Source: Ceratotherium simum simum
Lineage: Eukaryota > Chordata > Mammalia > Perissodactyla > Rhinocerotidae
Direction: 5' to 3'
Length of the DNA stretch: 64,000 bases
Assembly: GCF_000283155.1 (NCBI RefSeq)
Contig: NW_004454206.1
Coordinates: 16,347,012-16,411,011, forward strand
The notes under the pieces were generated by a model. The model was not told the DNA's origin, did not search any database, and was given only the letters and a program-made list of their open reading frames with translations. The translations under genes and the position numbers were made by a program. Positions within the stretch are counted from its first letter, which is position 1; every line of letters begins with the position of its first letter. Below are positions 1 through 11,655 of the stretch, one piece after another.

Positions 1-1090
1 AGGTCTCTTGTCAGCTCTCTGAGGATTGCAGCTGGGTGGGGCTGGCCTCAGGCACAGGAGCACCCAATTGTTTCAGGCTTTGGAAGGTGGGGCAAACCCC
101 CTATATGGGTCTTGAGAAACACAAGTCTTCTGCAGCTGACAAGCCCCGCCGCCCACAGGTCCACACACACAGTCAACGCAGTCCTGCCCTATGTGCGCGC
201 CCCAACCTCCTGAAGTGGACCCAGTCTCTCCAAGGCGGGAGCCCCACACACTCCACCACCACCCCACACTCTCCACCCGCTCCTTGGACCCACTCGCCAG
301 TCTGTGGAGAATCCAGGCAGCTCACTTAGCAGGCCCACAGGTTGCCCGAGGGCTTGTTGTTGGGTGGAGCCAGTCCCTAGGGTGGGCTGCCCGCCCTGGC
401 TGAGCTGGATTAAATCGGTGCTCTATTCGTGGGGCAGACCCTGGGCTAGCAGGCCCCAGGCAGAACTCCAATGGTGTCTGTCAGTGTCTGTGTCAGCACG
501 CCCATACCAGGCCACAACAATGGCCGCCTCAATATCCCAGTCCCTCAAGAGGTCTCACCTCTCACCAAGATGCACCCAGAGCCTATCAGATGAGTCTCTT
601 TTCAACAAAGCACTGTGCACCTTTCTTTCAGTGTTTTTAGGTTGCTTTCTGAAACAGGTGAATTTGTGCATGGGCCCTTTTAGAGCTGGTTTTCATTTCT
701 TTGTGCAGCAGCTTTTCTGGGGGTACTCCCCAATGTTTTAGTAGCAGGCAAAGTCAGATATTTTGCCACTCGTCTCAGTTGTGCTGGGTCCAAAAAATGC
801 CCACAGCAGGAGCGCTCCCGGCTCAGGGCCCCACTCCTCCATGGAGGGCTGCGTACCTTTGGGGCTGCTCCCGGGCAGCCGTGAAGCTGGTGGCTTGTGA
901 AGGCAGCGTTTTTTCTCTCCTGAAGGGAGTTTCTGCCTCTTCCACCTCAATTAGGATGGTCATTTGTTGCAGGAGGTCCTCTTATCCAGGTTTCAGTTCT
1001 GTCTCAGGGGTAATTTTTCCACGAGTAGTTGTAAATTGCTGTGTCCGTGGGAGGAGGTGAGTTCGGAGTCCGCCATCTTGACTTCTCCTT
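1..1090 (-). mobile_element. LINE-1 5' UTR (promoter region), body off the left edge
   Basis: Read on the minus strand, this segment starts near 1090 with a YY1-type core (AAGATGGCGG) and continues into GC-rich, CpG-containing sequence. It resembles L1 5' UTRs of ungulates and carnivores, including a stretch about fresh-cut phrases such as CAACTACTCGTGG and AATTACCCCTGAG. No ORF1 coding is reached before the window edge, so the whole visible part is 5' UTR and the element must continue to the left. Base composition is far richer in G+C than the flanking AT-rich DNA. The short ORFs on both strands here have no domains and are not genes. The intact 5' end suggests the insertion was not 5'-truncated, but the 3' end and target-site duplication cannot be seen, so length and age are unknown. 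Confidence 0.8.
1070..1080 (-). promoter_or_regulatory. YY1-like site at the L1 5' end
   Basis: The plus strand reads CCGCCATCTTG, the complement of the CAAGATGGCGG motif. It sits about 10-20 bases inside the presumed L1 5' end, where YY1 sites place the L1 transcription start in other mammals. Function is inferred from position and motif. Confidence 0.6.
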
Positions 1091-1159
1091 CGTTGTATTC
1101 TTTAGAAGCCTGTGTTTCCGCGATCACAGATCTTACTTACCTCACTGTCATTCAATAGC

Positions 1160-1280
1160 CTACTAGAATGTAAGTCATGTAGGATGAGAACTGTGTCAGT
1201 AAAATCACACATTTATGTTCAGGACCTAGCAACAAATCTGACACATAGCAGATGCTCACTAAATATTTTTTTCAAATAAA
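1160..1280 (+). repeat. L2 LINE 3' end fragment
   Basis: Contains the L2 tail signature in order: TAGAATGTAAG, a GGACCTAGCA-type motif, ACACATAGCAGATGCTCACTAAATATT. Diverged and short, so an old copy. Confidence 0.75.
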
Positions 1281-1584
1281 GAGTTTTAACAAACTAAAAA
1301 AGTTAATTAAGAAGAAGTAAGTGTCTTTTGGTAATTTGTGTATCTTTAGAGTCTGAATTGAGTAATTTTTATACTACTTTATACTTTCCTTTTCCCTACC
1401 TTAATTTTTAAAAGAAAATTTAAATCAAATCTTTCTTAGAACTCAAGATCAGTTAAATAAAAAAGATACTTTTTTCATCTTTTGGAAAAACAACTGTATC
1501 TTGGATTCTTGATTAAGATATAAACAGGCTTAAAATGGTAGCTTTAGTTTTCAGATGAAGTACTTGTTAACTTTTCTAAGATTG

Positions 1585-1690
1585 AGTAGCTTATGGATAG
1601 GGATGATATCTCATTCATTTGTGTACCCAATTCTAACACAGGGTGTAGCATATAGGAACAAGTCAGTAAATATTTGTTGATTTACTGAGT
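1585..1690 (+). repeat. L2 LINE 3' end fragment
   Basis: Shows the L2 tail order: ATGATATCTCATTCATTTGT, then GTGTAGCATATAGGAAC, then AGTAAATATTTGTTGA. It is a second old L2 tail in the same orientation as the one at 1160. Confidence 0.7.
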
Positions 1691-3923
1691 TGAAAGGCAA
1701 GTAGAAAATAAAATATTTTTACCTACAAAACAAGATATCACATTTTCTTTCTGTTACAGTTCCTTAAGAAGAAAATTAATTTTTAGTCTTCAAAATGTTA
1801 CATGTTTATTTTTATGTCCTGTTTTCGTGGCTTCTTTTCATGAAAATTAATCCTATCTTCCCTTACTAAAACATTTATATTTTGAGAACCGACGCTGGAT
1901 TTGTGTTAAAAAAGCAAAATAAGTGTGAAATTCATGGTTTAGTTTGTTTCAATGTTCATTTCAATGTATTAAATTTCCATTTTAAGTCTTCTTTGAAATG
2001 TTCTATTTTTGATACCATGAAACTGTATTAGATCTTAGCATGTTAAAGATGTTTAGCAGTTTTAGAGCCATAATTATTTTAATGGCTACTTTCAGCATAT
2101 ACATTTTCCATAGGACAAACATTCTCAGGAACATAAAAAGTACAGTCTATGTTTTTGGTTTCAAAATTATAAATTTTAGATAAAATAACATATTTTTAAT
2201 TTGTCAGTAGAAAATATAACCTAGTAGATAATTTTTTATGAGACTCAATGTTTAAAGATTTATAATCCTGTGTTCAAATTTATATTATATGTACAGGGCT
2301 TAGAGTTATTTAATTACATTTAAAATAATTCATTTAGAAAATGTGGCCAAGTTAAAAAATCCTACCTTTCCTTTTCAAAAGCTATATTTGTTGTTTCGAG
2401 CTTTTTTTTTCCTAAAATGCTAATGAACTATCAATTTAATTATTGAGCTCAGAGTTAGAATCTTAGTTCTAGAACCACAGGTAAAGAAACAAATGGATCC
2501 CAAAAGATTCACACAATAGGAATATATACCAGGGAAATGCTTTTGAATGTGTTCATCGCTTTGCTTATGGTTTGTGTTGTGTCTGACTTCCTTCTCCCTA
2601 AAAAAAATGTAATACTTCTGAGAGTCTCCCAACTGTAAAAGCTATGGCCTATTGTTTAAAGGGCCTCCTCACCTCCCACGCCAACTTAGTCCAGGAACTG
2701 ACATCTTTTGATATTCTATATCACTTAGTCCTCTAAGTAGTCATATGAGATCAGAATTGCCCTATAACGTTTGTGGTGCCTGGAGTAAGAGTACAAATAT
2801 GGTGGCCTGTGTACCGTCTGTTTAGTAGTTATAAGGTATAAGTCAAATCAAGACTGTTAAATAAAGTACATTATATCTCTCTTTCTTGACAAATATACCA
2901 TCACGATGACATGGAAGTCTAGATTCGATTTTGAATTCTCAAATTCCTTGGAGTTCTGTACTGGAATGAGACAGCTTGAGAAGAACTTACCCTAAGCCCT
3001 TTGCCAGGGACCCACTGCCTTTTTCCCCCACCACCTTCACTCCATCCTGCACCGTGAGGAACTTTGTGCCCACAGATGTGGCCACCCCATTCCACACCCA
3101 TATGTTCAAGTTCTGCTCACTAACCCCAGGCAAAGACTTGCCCCTTGGCCGTACCTGGAAGCTGACTTGGAGCCATTTGGAGAGGGAATTCAGGGATCCT
3201 GGATACTAGAACACGGGAATGTGGGCTCTTGATGGGCATGTTGGCCTAGCCCTACAAACTCTTCATATCTAGAGAAAGGTCAGAACTGAGTTCTTTAAAA
3301 CATGGAGTCTAAGGCCAGGGGCCCCTCTTCTCAGGGTCTAAACTTTTCCCAGAATAATAGCATTGAACTTTTGTGTGCTGGTGGCCTAACTTGGGCTAAT
3401 CCAGAGGCAGTAGCACTGGAGTAGTTTTTATTTAAGCATTTTCCAGGTAACTTCTTTTTCCATTTCTGTTACTTATTACAAAAAAAATAAGTACTTTAAT
3501 TTTGCATGTTTAATAAATAGCATGTACAACCTATGAAGGACACCAAATTATTCAATGACCAAATAACAATAAAACACTCTAAAAATGAGAGTGTCTATTC
3601 TAAGCCAACATGTGTGTAAATGGAGGCAATGTAGATCTAAAACTATAGCACTTGGGAAGTATTGTTTAAAATAAGAGTAAAATACATCCTAAGTCAATTT
3701 ATTTTCATTTCAGTTGTATAAAATCTCTCAGTCTAACTTAATCTTATTGGAACTCTGGATAGAGAGATTTTAAAAATATATAATTCCCCTAAAGGGAATG
3801 TGGCTCATAAGAGATAATGCATTAAACATAGATAACAGAGAGTTTAAAAATAGAACTCTGCCAAACTGACAACAAAATGTTCAAATATATCAGTTCTTTC
3901 TGCTAGAAAATAATAAAATAATT
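1691..3923. other. AT-rich DNA without recognised repeats, with a GC-richer patch at about 2760-3390
   Basis: No gene or clear repeat is seen. Between roughly 2760 and 3390 the sequence turns richer in C and G and contains several short open frames on both strands. None has a recognisable domain. It may be a decayed interspersed repeat or retrocopy I cannot name. Confidence 0.5.
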
Positions 3924-3999
3924 CTATACTAACTTATACTTGAAATATAACTATACTAACTTATACTTGAAATATAACTATACTAACTTATACTTGAAG
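3924..3999 (+). repeat. 27-bp minisatellite, about 2.8 copies
   Basis: Units starting CTATACTAACTTATACTTGA begin at 3924, 3951 and 3978, giving an exact 27-base period. The first two units are identical and the third is partial, ending near 3999. The near-perfect identity indicates a recent local duplication. Confidence 0.95.
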
Positions 4000-4955
4000 T
4001 ATTGGATGTATAAAGATTTTTGGTGAATGAAGGCTAGCTGAAAAATAAATTTTAAAGCACAAAACAACGAAGAAGTCAGAAACAATATTTGATTTTGGGG
4101 AGATTAATAAGACTCATAAAAATGAGTTGTACAGTTTTAAGCAGATTGTGTATGAAATATTAATGGTCCTGAGCTCCCCTTCTGCTGTTTCCATGTAGAT
4201 GACTGAATTTCAAAGAGAAATATGCCGGGAACAATTATATGAGTGAGTGTTACTACTTGGGATTGTTTAGAAAGCGTTTCTTCTTTTACTGTGTGTTTGT
4301 TCTTTTGTTATTTCACTTCAGAGTCAGGAAAGATTACAGACGGATATGTGAGAACTGCTTAATTTGCTTTTGAGACATTAATTAACTAATTTAACAAAAA
4401 TATATTGACTGTGTGGGAGACATTCTTTTGATGAATATGCTGATCATTGTTTTGGTAGGAATTCTCCTATGGAGTCCAAATTGTATTGCTCTAACAATAA
4501 AGCATATAGCTCAGGCCCAGACAAGCTGATGATATCCAAAGTAATAGGCTCAAGAATGAGTACATGACCTATTAGGAGTGAATGAGATGCAAGGAGACCT
4601 ACCGTGAAGGCTTCTGGGAAATTCTTTCTTGCTTTGGACTAAGTAATATACAGATGTATTACTTAGAGCTTCTGTAGCCATTCCAATACCATGAGAGAAG
4701 GTAACCTGAAATAAAGTTAACACACAAGAGGGAGATCTAAGAGAACTGAGAAATATGGAGCAGGATGCTTGATCGAACTTCACTTGCAGCCCACCTCTGC
4801 ATGTTTCAATGAAATGAACTAGTACATCCCCTTTGTTTTTTGTTATTTTGAGTCAAGTTTTCTGTAATGGGCAATTGATTGCATCCTCATTTTCACAACT
4901 GCCCTCTTTATGGCAGGCAATGTGTGATGCAGAATAAAGCAACACATATGGGAGA
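4000..4955. other. Unique AT-rich sequence
   Basis: I see no gene, RNA gene or recognisable repeat. Short frames on the minus strand near 4550-4783 have no domain. Confidence 0.5.
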
Positions 4956-4957
4956 GC

Positions 4958-5130
4958 AGTGTAAATAAGAGTGCAGGCTCTGCAATTAGACTACCTGGGT
5001 TTGAATTCTAGCTCTACCACTTACGAGCTTTGTAACTATTTAAGTCATTTAACCGCTCTATAAAGATACCTACCTTGCGAGTTTGTCATGACAATTAAAG
5101 CACAACAATGCTGCCATAAAACAAGTACAT
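4958..5130 (+). repeat. MIR SINE
   Basis: Carries the MIR core in order: a GTGCAGGCTCTG-like start, CTACCTGGGTTTGAATTC, TAGCTCTACCACTTA, TTAAGTCATTTAACC, then ACAATTAAAGCA. The ancestral tRNA B-box equivalent (GGTTTGAATTC) is visible. Confidence 0.85.
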
Positions 5131-5164
5131 GATAAAACCCAGCTACTATTTTTATTAGGTTGCA

Positions 5165-5335
5165 CTGTGTCATTTCATTCAAATCACGTAACTGTGCTGT
5201 AAGGCATTATCATCCTCAGTTTATGGATGAGACAGCTAAAGTTTTAGTTGAGTGACTTTCCAAAGGTCTATAGCTAGGAAATCATGGTGCCAGGTTTCAA
5301 GCCAAACCTCTTCAATTCCAAATTCCCTTCATCCT
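5165..5335 (-). repeat. MIR SINE
   Basis: Reverse-oriented MIR features: CATTATCATCCTCAGTTTAT, GGATGAGACAGC, TAGCTAGGAAATCATGGTGC and CAGGTTTCAAGCC. It lies just downstream of an oppositely oriented MIR, so the two form a loose inverted pair. Confidence 0.8.
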
Positions 5336-5339
5336 CCCT

Positions 5340-7384
5340 CACTTGAAATGTGATATTCACAGGGGCAGGAGTATTTGACTGAACACTGCTGACTCCCCAT
5401 CACATAGAACAGTCTCTGCTCCATAGTAGATCTTGAATGAATATTTTGAGAGTCAATAATTTCCCTCATAGATGCCACAATCTGGTAAAGGAGACAGATA
5501 CATAAGAAAATTATTTCAAAATTCTGCAGATTATGTTCTAACAGAGTTATGTATAGGTGGTAGGGGAGGAATGAGTAAGTCTGTCTGAGCGCAATGCTAT
5601 GGCTACTGTAGTAAGTCCTCCATATGCTTTGATTAGAATGGTAGGTACAGATCACATAACAAATAGCAATTAGCTAACAGCTTGTTGGGAGAAGGGGAGG
5701 GTTGGTGTTTTCCATAAACATTTCTCAAAGACCAATGTCAGGTTTTTGATTTTCCAATATCCTATGTCTTTGACTTTTACTTTCTCTGTGTTTTTACATT
5801 TTATCCCCCAGTGCTAAGAGTCTGTAAGCGTGTATTTCGACACCTAGCACTTGAGCATTCCATCATCTCCTCTTAGGCATTAGAGCAAATTCTGAGACTT
5901 GAATTTTTGGTCAAGTAGTTCCTTCCTGGCATTTACATCACTGGGACCAGGATCGGGTTGTTAACCATGTAGACATAGAAATTAATTTCATCAAATGAAC
6001 CTAATCCACGACCACCAAACTGGTGGACAATGACAAGAATGTCAATGGAGTTATTTATAATGAGAGAAAGGTGACCTGAGAATATTACATTGCCATCCAC
6101 ATGGACTAACCTTTTCCCCATGACTAAGTTCACTTAGCAAAACAAATTAAAGAACAGAAGTTTGTTTGGCAGCACAGAATCAACGGAAGCCAAGCAGATG
6201 GTTATAAGGAACATTTATCCAAGCTATGCCAGAAATGAAAGAAATTAAATTCATTCAGTATAAGAATTTTCTAGAATAAGAGAATCCATTTTTTGTGTCA
6301 CTACTGCCCAAATTCTTGTTATGCTACCCTGAGTTCAATTCAAACCATGCAACATTTATTGCATGACTACTATATGTTGTTTTGGGTCCTGTGAGGGCTT
6401 CCTTCTAGGAACTTACTGGTATCTTCTAGATTAATTATTTAATTCTATCTCTACCTCATTTCTGATTCTGACATCTTCCATATTTCCAAGGTTTCCCCCT
6501 GGCAGGAATGGAGGCAAGAAGATGTCTGTGTTCATGTCTATGGTGTTTATTATTTGTCTTAGATTTTTTGTTTGACCTTTACCTAAGTAAATTACATTTT
6601 AAACTGTTTCTTGAATTGATTTATGCACTAAATAGTCTCTGAGAACTTTGTATGATACAGGCCAGGTTTAATCAGACATTAGGAAATAATTATAAAAATC
6701 TGTAGATTGGTATTTTTTGAGCTTGGAGGAAGAAGGGAAGTGGAATGTTAAATAAAAAGAAAAGAGCCAGCAGAACTGGATAAAATCCACCCCTATCACT
6801 TTCCCACCTGCTTGATCTCTGGCATATGACTTATGATCCTTGAACCTCAGGTTTCTCTTATGAAAAAAGGCAGGGTTGTTGGAAGAAATAAGGCAATTCC
6901 TGGACCTTAATGTGTTCAATAAAGAGCATTAATTATTAACATCATTATATTCTTTAGATTATTTATACCTTCTTAGCTTTTTGGCAAGACACATTTATGA
7001 GTACTAACTAAAAACCATGTTGACTTTCTGAAAGTAAAATGCATACATGAGTATGGGGAAAAGAAAACCTACAGTGTCTTGTCTCATAATATAGCATTAC
7101 AGCACTGCACAACAAGGAAATTAGTATGCATAGTGACTACCATTGCTTGCTTATAATGCAACTTTGAGATCTCATTAATAAGATACTTCCTCAGACACTT
7201 CCTGTGTTCGATAAATTTTAGTTTCCTTGTTTCCTTCAGTTCAGTTCAAGGAGGTCGTAGCAGCTTCCTTGTTGCCAAACCTGAAAAACATTTTTTAAGT
7301 CCTCATTAAACTTGAGCATTCTGTAGCAGGCTCTGTGGATGAAAATGCCCTCCTTCTTGAGGAAATTTAGCTTGTGACACCACA
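5340..7384. other. Unique AT-rich sequence with one weak L2-like scrap
   Basis: No gene is supported. The only repeat-like text is at about 6347-6397 (ACATTTATTGCATGACTACT and similar), which resembles a reverse-oriented L2 tail but is too short to be firm. The minus-strand frames at 5329-5655, 5933-6133 and 6668-6919 have no recognisable domain. Confidence 0.5.
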
Positions 7385-8085
7385 TTCTCCTTGTCATTGT
7401 ACTGTCTTGGCCTTAGAAATCCCTCCTTCTTAATCCCATTTGCTGGAATCTCTCCCTGTGGATCTCCCTCATATGTTGGTGTTCCTCGGGGTTTGTCCCA
7501 GACTCTTCATACTACAAACCCTTCATTGGTTATTCTCATCCATTCCATAGTTTCAACTACCATTTTTCAGTCCGGCCTGGAATCCTCTTCTTTCCAGACC
7601 CCTGTATCTAGCTGCTTCCATTCAGACATTTCACATACCTTTTGAATTGTACATATTCAAAAACTGAGTTCAAAATTTCCCCTCTACCATCAAGTATGTT
7701 TCTCCTTTTGCTTTCTGATTTCAGGCGATGGCACCACCATCCCCCAGCTAGGCACATTCATTTATCAGGTCCTGCCAAATCTACAATCAACTATCTCTTG
7801 AATTCTTCCACTTTTTTTCATTTGCATTCACTCCTTTACCTGGGTAGCATGCACATCCTACCCACACTGATGCAGCAGCCTCTTCACTATCTGTTCCCCC
7901 TGCCTCCACTCTTGCGTCTCCAGTCTATTTTCTACTCTGCAGAGTGATTTTTACGAATGCAAATATGACCTTGCCACTCTCTTCCTTCAAGACTCATTCA
8001 TGTTTGCCTTTCTATCCCTGACTTCAAACCCAGGGCTTTCACACAGCAGGTGCTCAGTAAATCCATGTTGAATGAACGGATAAGT
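7385..8085 (+). repeat. L2 LINE, 3' part of ORF2 and tail
   Basis: About 0.7 kb of L2 in forward orientation. Landmarks in order are CACCACCATCCCCCAGCTAG, CTGCCTCCACTCTTGCGTCT, CCAGTCTATTTTCTACTCTG, CAGAGTGATTTTTACGAATG and a tail ending GGTGCTCAGTAAATCCATGT. Open frames here (7391-7645 and 7642-7947) are L2-derived noise in non-coding frames. Confidence 0.75.
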
Positions 8086-8714
8086 TGTATAAATATTGGA
8101 GGGTCTGCCATATTCCTTCTTGGGTCAAGCAGGATGCTTTGCGGTCAGAGAAAGCTACTTTGGTCCTTTAGTTAGGTATTCGGTAGCCTTTGTGTCGTCC
8201 CTCAAGAGATGCTGGTTGTATCTATCCTCTACTTGAAGTGATTCAGTTTTTGTGAGATAAGGGGCTGTCACAGTCATCCAAGGGATCTCCCAAGGCCAAA
8301 GGACTCCACAGTGTTTTTTCTAAGCTAACAGGCATTTCTCAGATTGTAGTTCAGGGTTCCTATAGTAGGGCTGTAACCCTAAGTGACATCTTTCTTCATT
8401 TCATGCTGAGAATGAGGAGTGCAAGCCAGGGGTGTTAAGAAAGAATCCAAGATTGACATGGAGAGAAATAGAAAGAGAGATAAAGATCTCTAGTTCCCCT
8501 CCTTAAGGACTTCCTTCCTTCTTTACAACAAGCCTTCTTTTTCTACCAGAATTCATTCAATTTTCTAGTTGTTTAAAAGAGGAGGAATTAAGGGGAATGG
8601 AGGTACAGCATTTCTATTTTCACTTAGAAACCAGAGAACAGAATTAAAGATATGAAAAATATAAATTTTTTTTTCTTTTTTTCAATAATATTCCACTCTT
8701 TGCATTTCTTTTCT
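8086..8714. other. Unique sequence
   Basis: No gene or clear repeat is recognised. A T-rich run occurs near 8667-8690. Confidence 0.5.
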
Positions 8715-9145
8715 CTCAAACTTACACTGTGGCAGAGGCAACTAACTGGCCATCAAAATTTGTGCTCCCCCTTACATAGTACAGAGTTGTTGCTAGGAAG
8801 CAGCTGCCAAGGCAGCAACTACATTTCCCGGTCGCCCTTGCTTCTAGTTAGAGCCATGTGACAAGTTCTTACCAGTGGAATTTGAGTGGGAGTTACACTG
8901 GAGGCATGTCTTTTCCACCCTCTTTTTTTCCCCATCTATTGACCTATGGAAAGGATTCGGAAGCCCTAGGAGTTGAAGAAACCCAAGGTGGAAGGACCCA
9001 GAGACACTGAAGCACTATGTAGAGGAAAGCTGTGTGCAGGCAGGAATGCCCACTTTGGAGCATGCTTCCTTCTTTTCTTTTTTTAAGCCACTAACATTGT
9101 GGGATCCATTTGTTGTGGCAGCTAGCATTAACCTCACTAACACAT
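8715..9145. repeat. Unresolved interspersed repeat remnant
   Basis: Text such as TTAGAGCCATGTGACAAGTT, CCAGTGGAATTTGAGTGGG and TTTAAGCCACTAACATTGTG matches a layout I associate with old mammalian LTR-type or DNA-transposon repeats. The exact family is not recognised, so limits and orientation are approximate. Confidence 0.4.
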
Positions 9146-9557
9146 ATACATACCTCTACGTGCTCCAAAGAGAAATATATACATTTTTTAATAGTGGAAA
9201 GAGAAGGGAAAAAAGCATATTCAGGAGGAAGATTCAATTTTAAAACAGCGTGTAATGAATAATATTGTATGTTTTGGAAGAATGTTAAAATCTTGGGCAG
9301 CTGAATTACATTAATTTTCAATTCTATATATATGTTTTTTTGTCTTCAAAGTTTAATACCACTGATATATACTAGTTTATTTGTTTCTTTTAATTTCCAA
9401 ATTTAAATGTGTAAGTTTGCCTTCTAGGTAGAAATTAAGTCCCATTGTGGAATGAGATTGGATCAACACTTTACAAAGATCGTTTCAGTTCTTTGTAACC
9501 TTAAATGAAGTAAGCTAATAAAGCATTAAATTAGCATGTTGTAAAACTTCCTGAAGT

Positions 9558-9923
9558 TTTAATATGCTTTTTTTTTTAATTTTTATTTATTTATTTATTT
9601 ATTTTTTAATTTTTTGTTTATTGCAGTAACATTGGTTTCTAACATTGTAAAAATTTCAGGTGTACATCATTGTACTTCTATTTCTGCATGGACCACATCA
9701 TGTTCACCACCAAAATACCAATTACAACCCATCACCACACACATGTACCGAATCATCCCCTTCACCCTCCTCCCTCCCCCCTTCCCCTCTGGTAACCACC
9801 AATCCAATCTCTGTCCCTATGTGTTTGTTTATTGTTGTTATTATCTACTACTTAATGAAGGAAATCATACGGTATTTGACCTTCTCCCTCTGACTTATTT
9901 CACTTTGCATTTAATATGCTTTT
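9558..9923 (-). mobile_element. 5'-truncated L1 3' end with 14-bp target-site duplication
   Basis: The insert spans about 9572-9909. On the plus strand it begins with a T-rich tail containing (TTTA)n, the complement of an L1 poly(A) tail. It continues with L1 3' UTR text such as TTTCAGGTGTACATCATTGT, CACCACACACATGTACCGAA and CTCTGGTAACCACC. It is flanked by a perfect direct repeat, TTTAATATGCTTTT, at 9558-9571 and 9910-9923. The right copy is followed by AA, so the original site reads TTTT/AA, the L1 endonuclease consensus. The good preservation suggests a fairly recent, lineage-level insertion. Confidence 0.9.
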
Positions 9924-10239
9924 AAGTGGCAGCTCTGAGCTTAGTATCTCTAAAGCCAAAGTCAAAATCAATGTCTTTGAGTTGATAAAATGGAGATGAG
10001 GCATCATTTTATCAAGTTTAGCAAAATATTCTGTTTCTGAATTATAAAATACAGATTGTCTAATAACTCCCCCTGTATTTATCCAGGAATGCACTTTTCT
10101 CTAATCAGTAGCTCTGCAGTCTTTGGACCATAAATATGTTTTATCTCAGATGCTTTAACTGTGACATTTTCCTTCAGACTAGCTCAACTATTTCTACAGA
10201 AATTATATACTTCATTCACATTCAGCCAGGTGAAAATGT
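9924..10239. other. Unique sequence
   Basis: No feature recognised. Confidence 0.5.
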
Positions 10240-10440
10240 AGAAATGATTATAATGATAACCAGCATTTGTTTTGGGTTTCAGAATTCACAAGGGGCTTTT
10301 ATATTCACTTTCTCACTTGTTCCTCACATAAACGGGTTAGGTAGACAACTGTCATTACCCTTGTGTTACCTGGAGGCCCTGGGGCGTAGGGAGATTGCCT
10401 CACCTCCTCAGGGTCATGCCGGTGCTAACTCAGACAGTGG
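10240..10440 (-). repeat. MIR-like fragment
   Basis: Resembles reverse MIR: ACTTTCTCACTTGTTCCTCA, then a GGTTAGGTAGACAACTGTCAT segment, followed by a diverged GGAGATTGCCTCACC part. It is heavily diverged. Confidence 0.45.
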
Positions 10441-10722
10441 TTTTTCCTACTCTGCTACACTTCTCATGTAAAAATCATATTGTGGACAATGTAAGAGAAG
10501 GACTTAAAATAAATTCCTCCATAGAATTGAATTTAAATTGTTTCATTAACTGCAGCGCATTTAATGAAAGGAAAAGTGGTCCCCAACTTGTGTAGTATTG
10601 TACTATTGCTTATAGTAATGTTCTACACATCTAATATTGGAGGTATAATTTTCCATATAGTGAAATATTCAAAAACAGTGCCATCCCATAGACCTTTGTA
10701 TGATGGTGGAAATGTTCTATCT

Positions 10723-10889
10723 CTGTGCTGTCCAATACAATAGCCACTAGCTCTACATGCCTATTGAGCAATGCTAATATGGCCAAGGAGACTAAGGAAT
10801 TCAATTTTTATTTTAGTCAATATTAATTAATTAACATTTAAATTTCAAGAGCCACATGTGGCTAGTAGTTACTGTATTGGACAGTATAG
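10723..10889 (+). mobile_element. Non-autonomous hAT-Charlie element (short MITE)
   Basis: Terminal inverted repeats are visible: CTGTGCTGTCCAATACAATA at the left and a complementary TACTGTATTGGACAGTATAG at the right. Between them lie AGCCACTAG and AGCCACATGTGGCTAGTAG. This is the common CAGTGCTGTCCAAT hAT family. The flanking 8 bases do not match convincingly, so no target-site duplication is claimed. Confidence 0.75.
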
Positions 10890-11439
10890 TTATAGAAAAT
10901 TGAAATTTATCTATTTAAATGTTATATTTATTTTTTAAATGTTAGAATTTTTTATTAAAATACATTTTCAAAGTGCTTTTATTTGATATTATTTAAGCCA
11001 AATGCAAGACTTCTGTTATTAATAGTACTTTCAACCTGAAGATAGTCTTCAAGCATCCCTACACATGTTCTTTGTTGCATTATTATAGTTTTTTTTGACC
11101 ACTTTAAATGACTCAATTCTACTTGGCTTTGACTTACTGCAGAGACTGCAAAGTATGGTGAAGACAAACACACACAAATGGGGACTTGAGGCTCTCAACC
11201 TGGTTCAATCGAATCAATTCTGATTTAATTTTAGTATTGGGGTCCCCTATTACATTTATTAGAGAAAAAAGAAATTTTGCAACTAAAAAGATGATTGAAA
11301 GCATCTGCATTTGTTGGACATTTGATCACTAATTAAGTGGGAACTTGCTGCATTTCAGAACCCTAATTTCTGTTCATATTCGCTTCAGGAATACTAATGA
11401 TGATGATGATGGTGATAATGATAACAATATTGATACCTA

Positions 11440-11655
11440 GGAGTTATAGTAATGCTATTCCTGTGCCAGTCACTAATCTAAACACTTTCTATACATTAAT
11501 TGAAGTAATCACAATAATCTGATAAGGTAGGTTCTATTAATATTCTTATTTAGCAAATGAGGCAACTAAGTTAAATTACTTGCCCAAGGTTATACAGCCA
11601 GGACAGAGGTTTCAGTGTCTCTGCTCCTAACCATACACTATACTGCCTATCCTAG
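11440..11655 (-). repeat. MIR SINE
   Basis: Reverse MIR landmarks in order: CTGTGCCAGTCACTAATCTA, GATAAGGTAGGTTCTATTAA, GCAAATGAGGCAACTAAG, CTTGCCCAAGGTTATACAGC. A GATGAT-rich stretch sits just upstream at 11398-11430. Confidence 0.85.

Noticed and set aside
304..1060. Open frames of 119-145 residues
   Set aside because: They lie on the strand opposite the L1 5' UTR and reflect its GC-rich composition, not a gene.
3576..3594. ACACTCT...AGAGTGT short hairpin
   Set aside because: A 7-bp stem is expected by chance in 64 kb and has no supporting context.
9572..9606. (TTTA)n run as an independent microsatellite
   Set aside because: It is the complement of the L1 poly(A) tail, inside the target-site duplication boundaries.
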